Origin: Puniceibacterium sediminis
Lineage (GTDB): Bacteria; Pseudomonadota; Alphaproteobacteria; Rhodobacterales; Rhodobacteraceae
DNA: 64,000 bases
Reading direction: 5' to 3'
Assembly: GCF_900188035.1 (NCBI RefSeq)
Contig: NZ_FZNN01000009.1
Location: 1 to 64,000 of the forward strand
In this document: piece by piece, positions 63,022-64,000 of the stretch
How the letters are laid out: each line of letters begins with the position of its first letter
Numbering within the stretch: the stretch's first letter is position 1
The notes under the pieces: model-generated
Told to the model about the DNA's origin: nothing
Seen by the model: the letters and a program-made list of their open reading frames with translations, nothing else
Database searches by the model: none
Position numbers and translations under genes: made by a program

Positions 63022-64000
63022 ATGACTAAAACCGTAATTCTTGGCACATTGACGGTAGCAGCACTTGCTGCTGGCGCTGCCGGTGCTGCCACGCTGGACG
63101 ATGTCAAGGCACGGGGTAAACTGAACTGCGGCGTGACCACTGGTCTCGTTGGGTTCGCGGCCCCGGATGCAAACGGTAAATGGGATGGTTTTGACGTCGG
63201 TATCTGCCGTGCCGTTGCTGCTGCCGTTCTGGGCGATCCGACTGCAGTCGAATTCGTTCCCACAACTGGCAAGACCCGCTTCACGGCGCTGTCTTCCGGT
63301 GAAATCGACGTTCTGGCCCGTAACACGACCTGGACCTTCTCGCGCGACACGGACCTCAAGTTCGATTTCGTCGGCGTGAACTACTATGACGGTCAGGGCT
63401 TCATGGTTCCCAAGGCTCTGGGCGTAAGCTCGGCCAAGGAACTCGACGGCGCGACTGTCTGCATCCAGACCGGCACCACGACCGAGCTCAACCTTGCTGA
63501 CTATTTCCGCAAGAACAACATGAGCTACCAGCCCGTGCCGATCGAAACCAACGCCGAGGCGCAGCAGCAGTACCTGAACGGTGCCTGCGACGTCTACACA
63601 ACGGACGCTTCCGGCCTGGCCGCGACACGTGCGGCATTCGAAGCACCGGGCGATCACGTCGTTCTGCCCGAAATCATCTCGAAAGAGCCGCTTGGCCCGC
63701 TTGTTCGCCACGGCGACAACGACTGGGGCGATATCGTACGCTGGACCTTCTACGCGCTGGTCGCGGCCGAAGAGTACGGCATCACGTCTGCCAATATCGA
63801 AGAGCTGGCAGCTGGCACCGACAATCCCGAAGTGAACCGGATCCTTGGCACCGAAGACAACCTTGGCGCGATGCTGGGTCTGGAACCGACCTGGGCCAAA
63901 GCAGCCATTGCTGCAGGCGGCAACTACGGTGAGCTGTTTGAAAAGAACATCGGTGAGAACACGCCGATCGGTCTGTCGCGCGGTCTGAACGCGCAGTGGA
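63022..64000 (+). CDS. aapJ: general L-amino acid ABC transporter substrate-binding protein (3' partial)
   Basis: 326 residues visible; AapJ proteins are about 340, so only the last few are cut by the window edge. Signal peptide MTKTVILGTLTVAALAAGAAGAA, then TLDDVKARGKLNCGVTTGLVGFAAPDANGKWDGFDVGICRAVAAAVLGD. The PBPb-type solute-binding domain continues with TGKTRFTALSSGEIDVLARNTTWTFSRDT. ATG 63022 follows GAAGAGG. It feeds broad-specificity amino acid uptake with AapQMP, which should lie just beyond the window. Confidence 0.93.
   Translation, partial: MTKTVILGTLTVAALAAGAAGAATLDDVKARGKLNCGVTTGLVGFAAPDANGKWDGFDVGICRAVAAAVLGDPTAVEFVPTTGKTRFTALSSGEIDVLARNTTWTFSRDTDLKFDFVGVNYYDGQGFMVPKALGVSSAKELDGATVCIQTGTTTELNLADYFRKNNMSYQPVPIETNAEAQQQYLNGACDVYTTDASGLAATRAAFEAPGDHVVLPEIISKEPLGPLVRHGDNDWGDIVRWTFYALVAAEEYGITSANIEELAAGTDNPEVNRILGTEDNLGAMLGLEPTWAKAAIAAGGNYGELFEKNIGENTPIGLSRGLNAQW

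Overview
The window looks like part of a Rhodobacteraceae (Roseobacter-group) alphaproteobacterial chromosome. This rests on protein character and gene neighbourhood (Aap-type amino-acid binding protein, ATP12-type chaperone, TIGR02466-type 2OG oxygenase, many Liv/Dpp/Rbs-type ABC systems, high G+C coding sequence), not on a database search. About 41 kb of accessory catabolic DNA, littered with insertion-sequence remnants, abuts the ribosomal protein cluster, followed by a housekeeping tail.

Region 1 (1-12 kb): an IS481-family end joined to an IS3 remnant, then a LacI-family regulator divergent from a long co-directional operon. That operon encodes a branched-chain-type (Liv) ABC importer, a glutathione S-transferase, an intradiol (hydroxyquinol/catechol 1,2-) dioxygenase, an SDR dehydrogenase, a BKACE (DUF849) beta-keto-acid cleavage enzyme, an MDR quinone-reductase-like enzyme and a cupin. 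Three CGCAATCGATTGCG-type palindromes lie between regulator and operon. The likely job is uptake and ring cleavage of an aromatic compound.

Region 2 (11.9-21 kb): IS3 and IS110 debris with a short inverted palindromic repeat, a decayed DUF1028 gene, then an RpiR regulator and a complete dipeptide-type ABC importer (SBP, two permeases, fused double ATPase) with a DUF6963-like last gene.

Region 3 (21-40 kb): the most interesting part. A RutA-like flavin monooxygenase; an aconitase/LeuCD-type hydratase pair; an N-carbamoylsarcosine amidase/maleamate amidohydrolase-like enzyme; an isocitrate-lyase/PEP-mutase family lyase; a hydroxyacid dehydrogenase; HyuA/HyuB hydantoinase subunits; a ribose-type ABC importer with an epimerase, an SDR and a LacI regulator; and a HisD-like dehydrogenase with a second SDR. 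Near-identical operators TGCATRCGYATGCA sit before the hydratase operon, hyuA, the ABC operon and the hisD-like gene, with a weaker copy before the RutA-like gene. I infer one LacI-controlled regulon, probably for a cyclic amide/imide or similar N-heterocycle broken down to a hydroxy-dicarboxylate.

Region 4 (40.4-64 kb): a DedA-type gene pair, then rplB-rpsS-rplV-rpsC-rplP, rpmC-rpsQ-rplN-rplX-rplE-rpsN-rpsH-rplF-rplR-rpsE-rpmD, rplO-secY-adk, rpsM-rpsK-rpoA-rplQ. The usual S10-operon head (rpsJ-rplC-rplD-rplW) is absent upstream of rplB, and the cluster is interrupted after rplP (tandem SpoIIAA-like protein and a 2OG oxygenase) and after rpmD (GFA-family protein), with terminator-like hairpins after rplP, rpmD, rplO and rplQ. 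A Do-type protease, rarA, crcB, an RluC-type pseudouridine synthase, a HAD phosphatase, the ATP12 chaperone and a truncated aapJ close the window.
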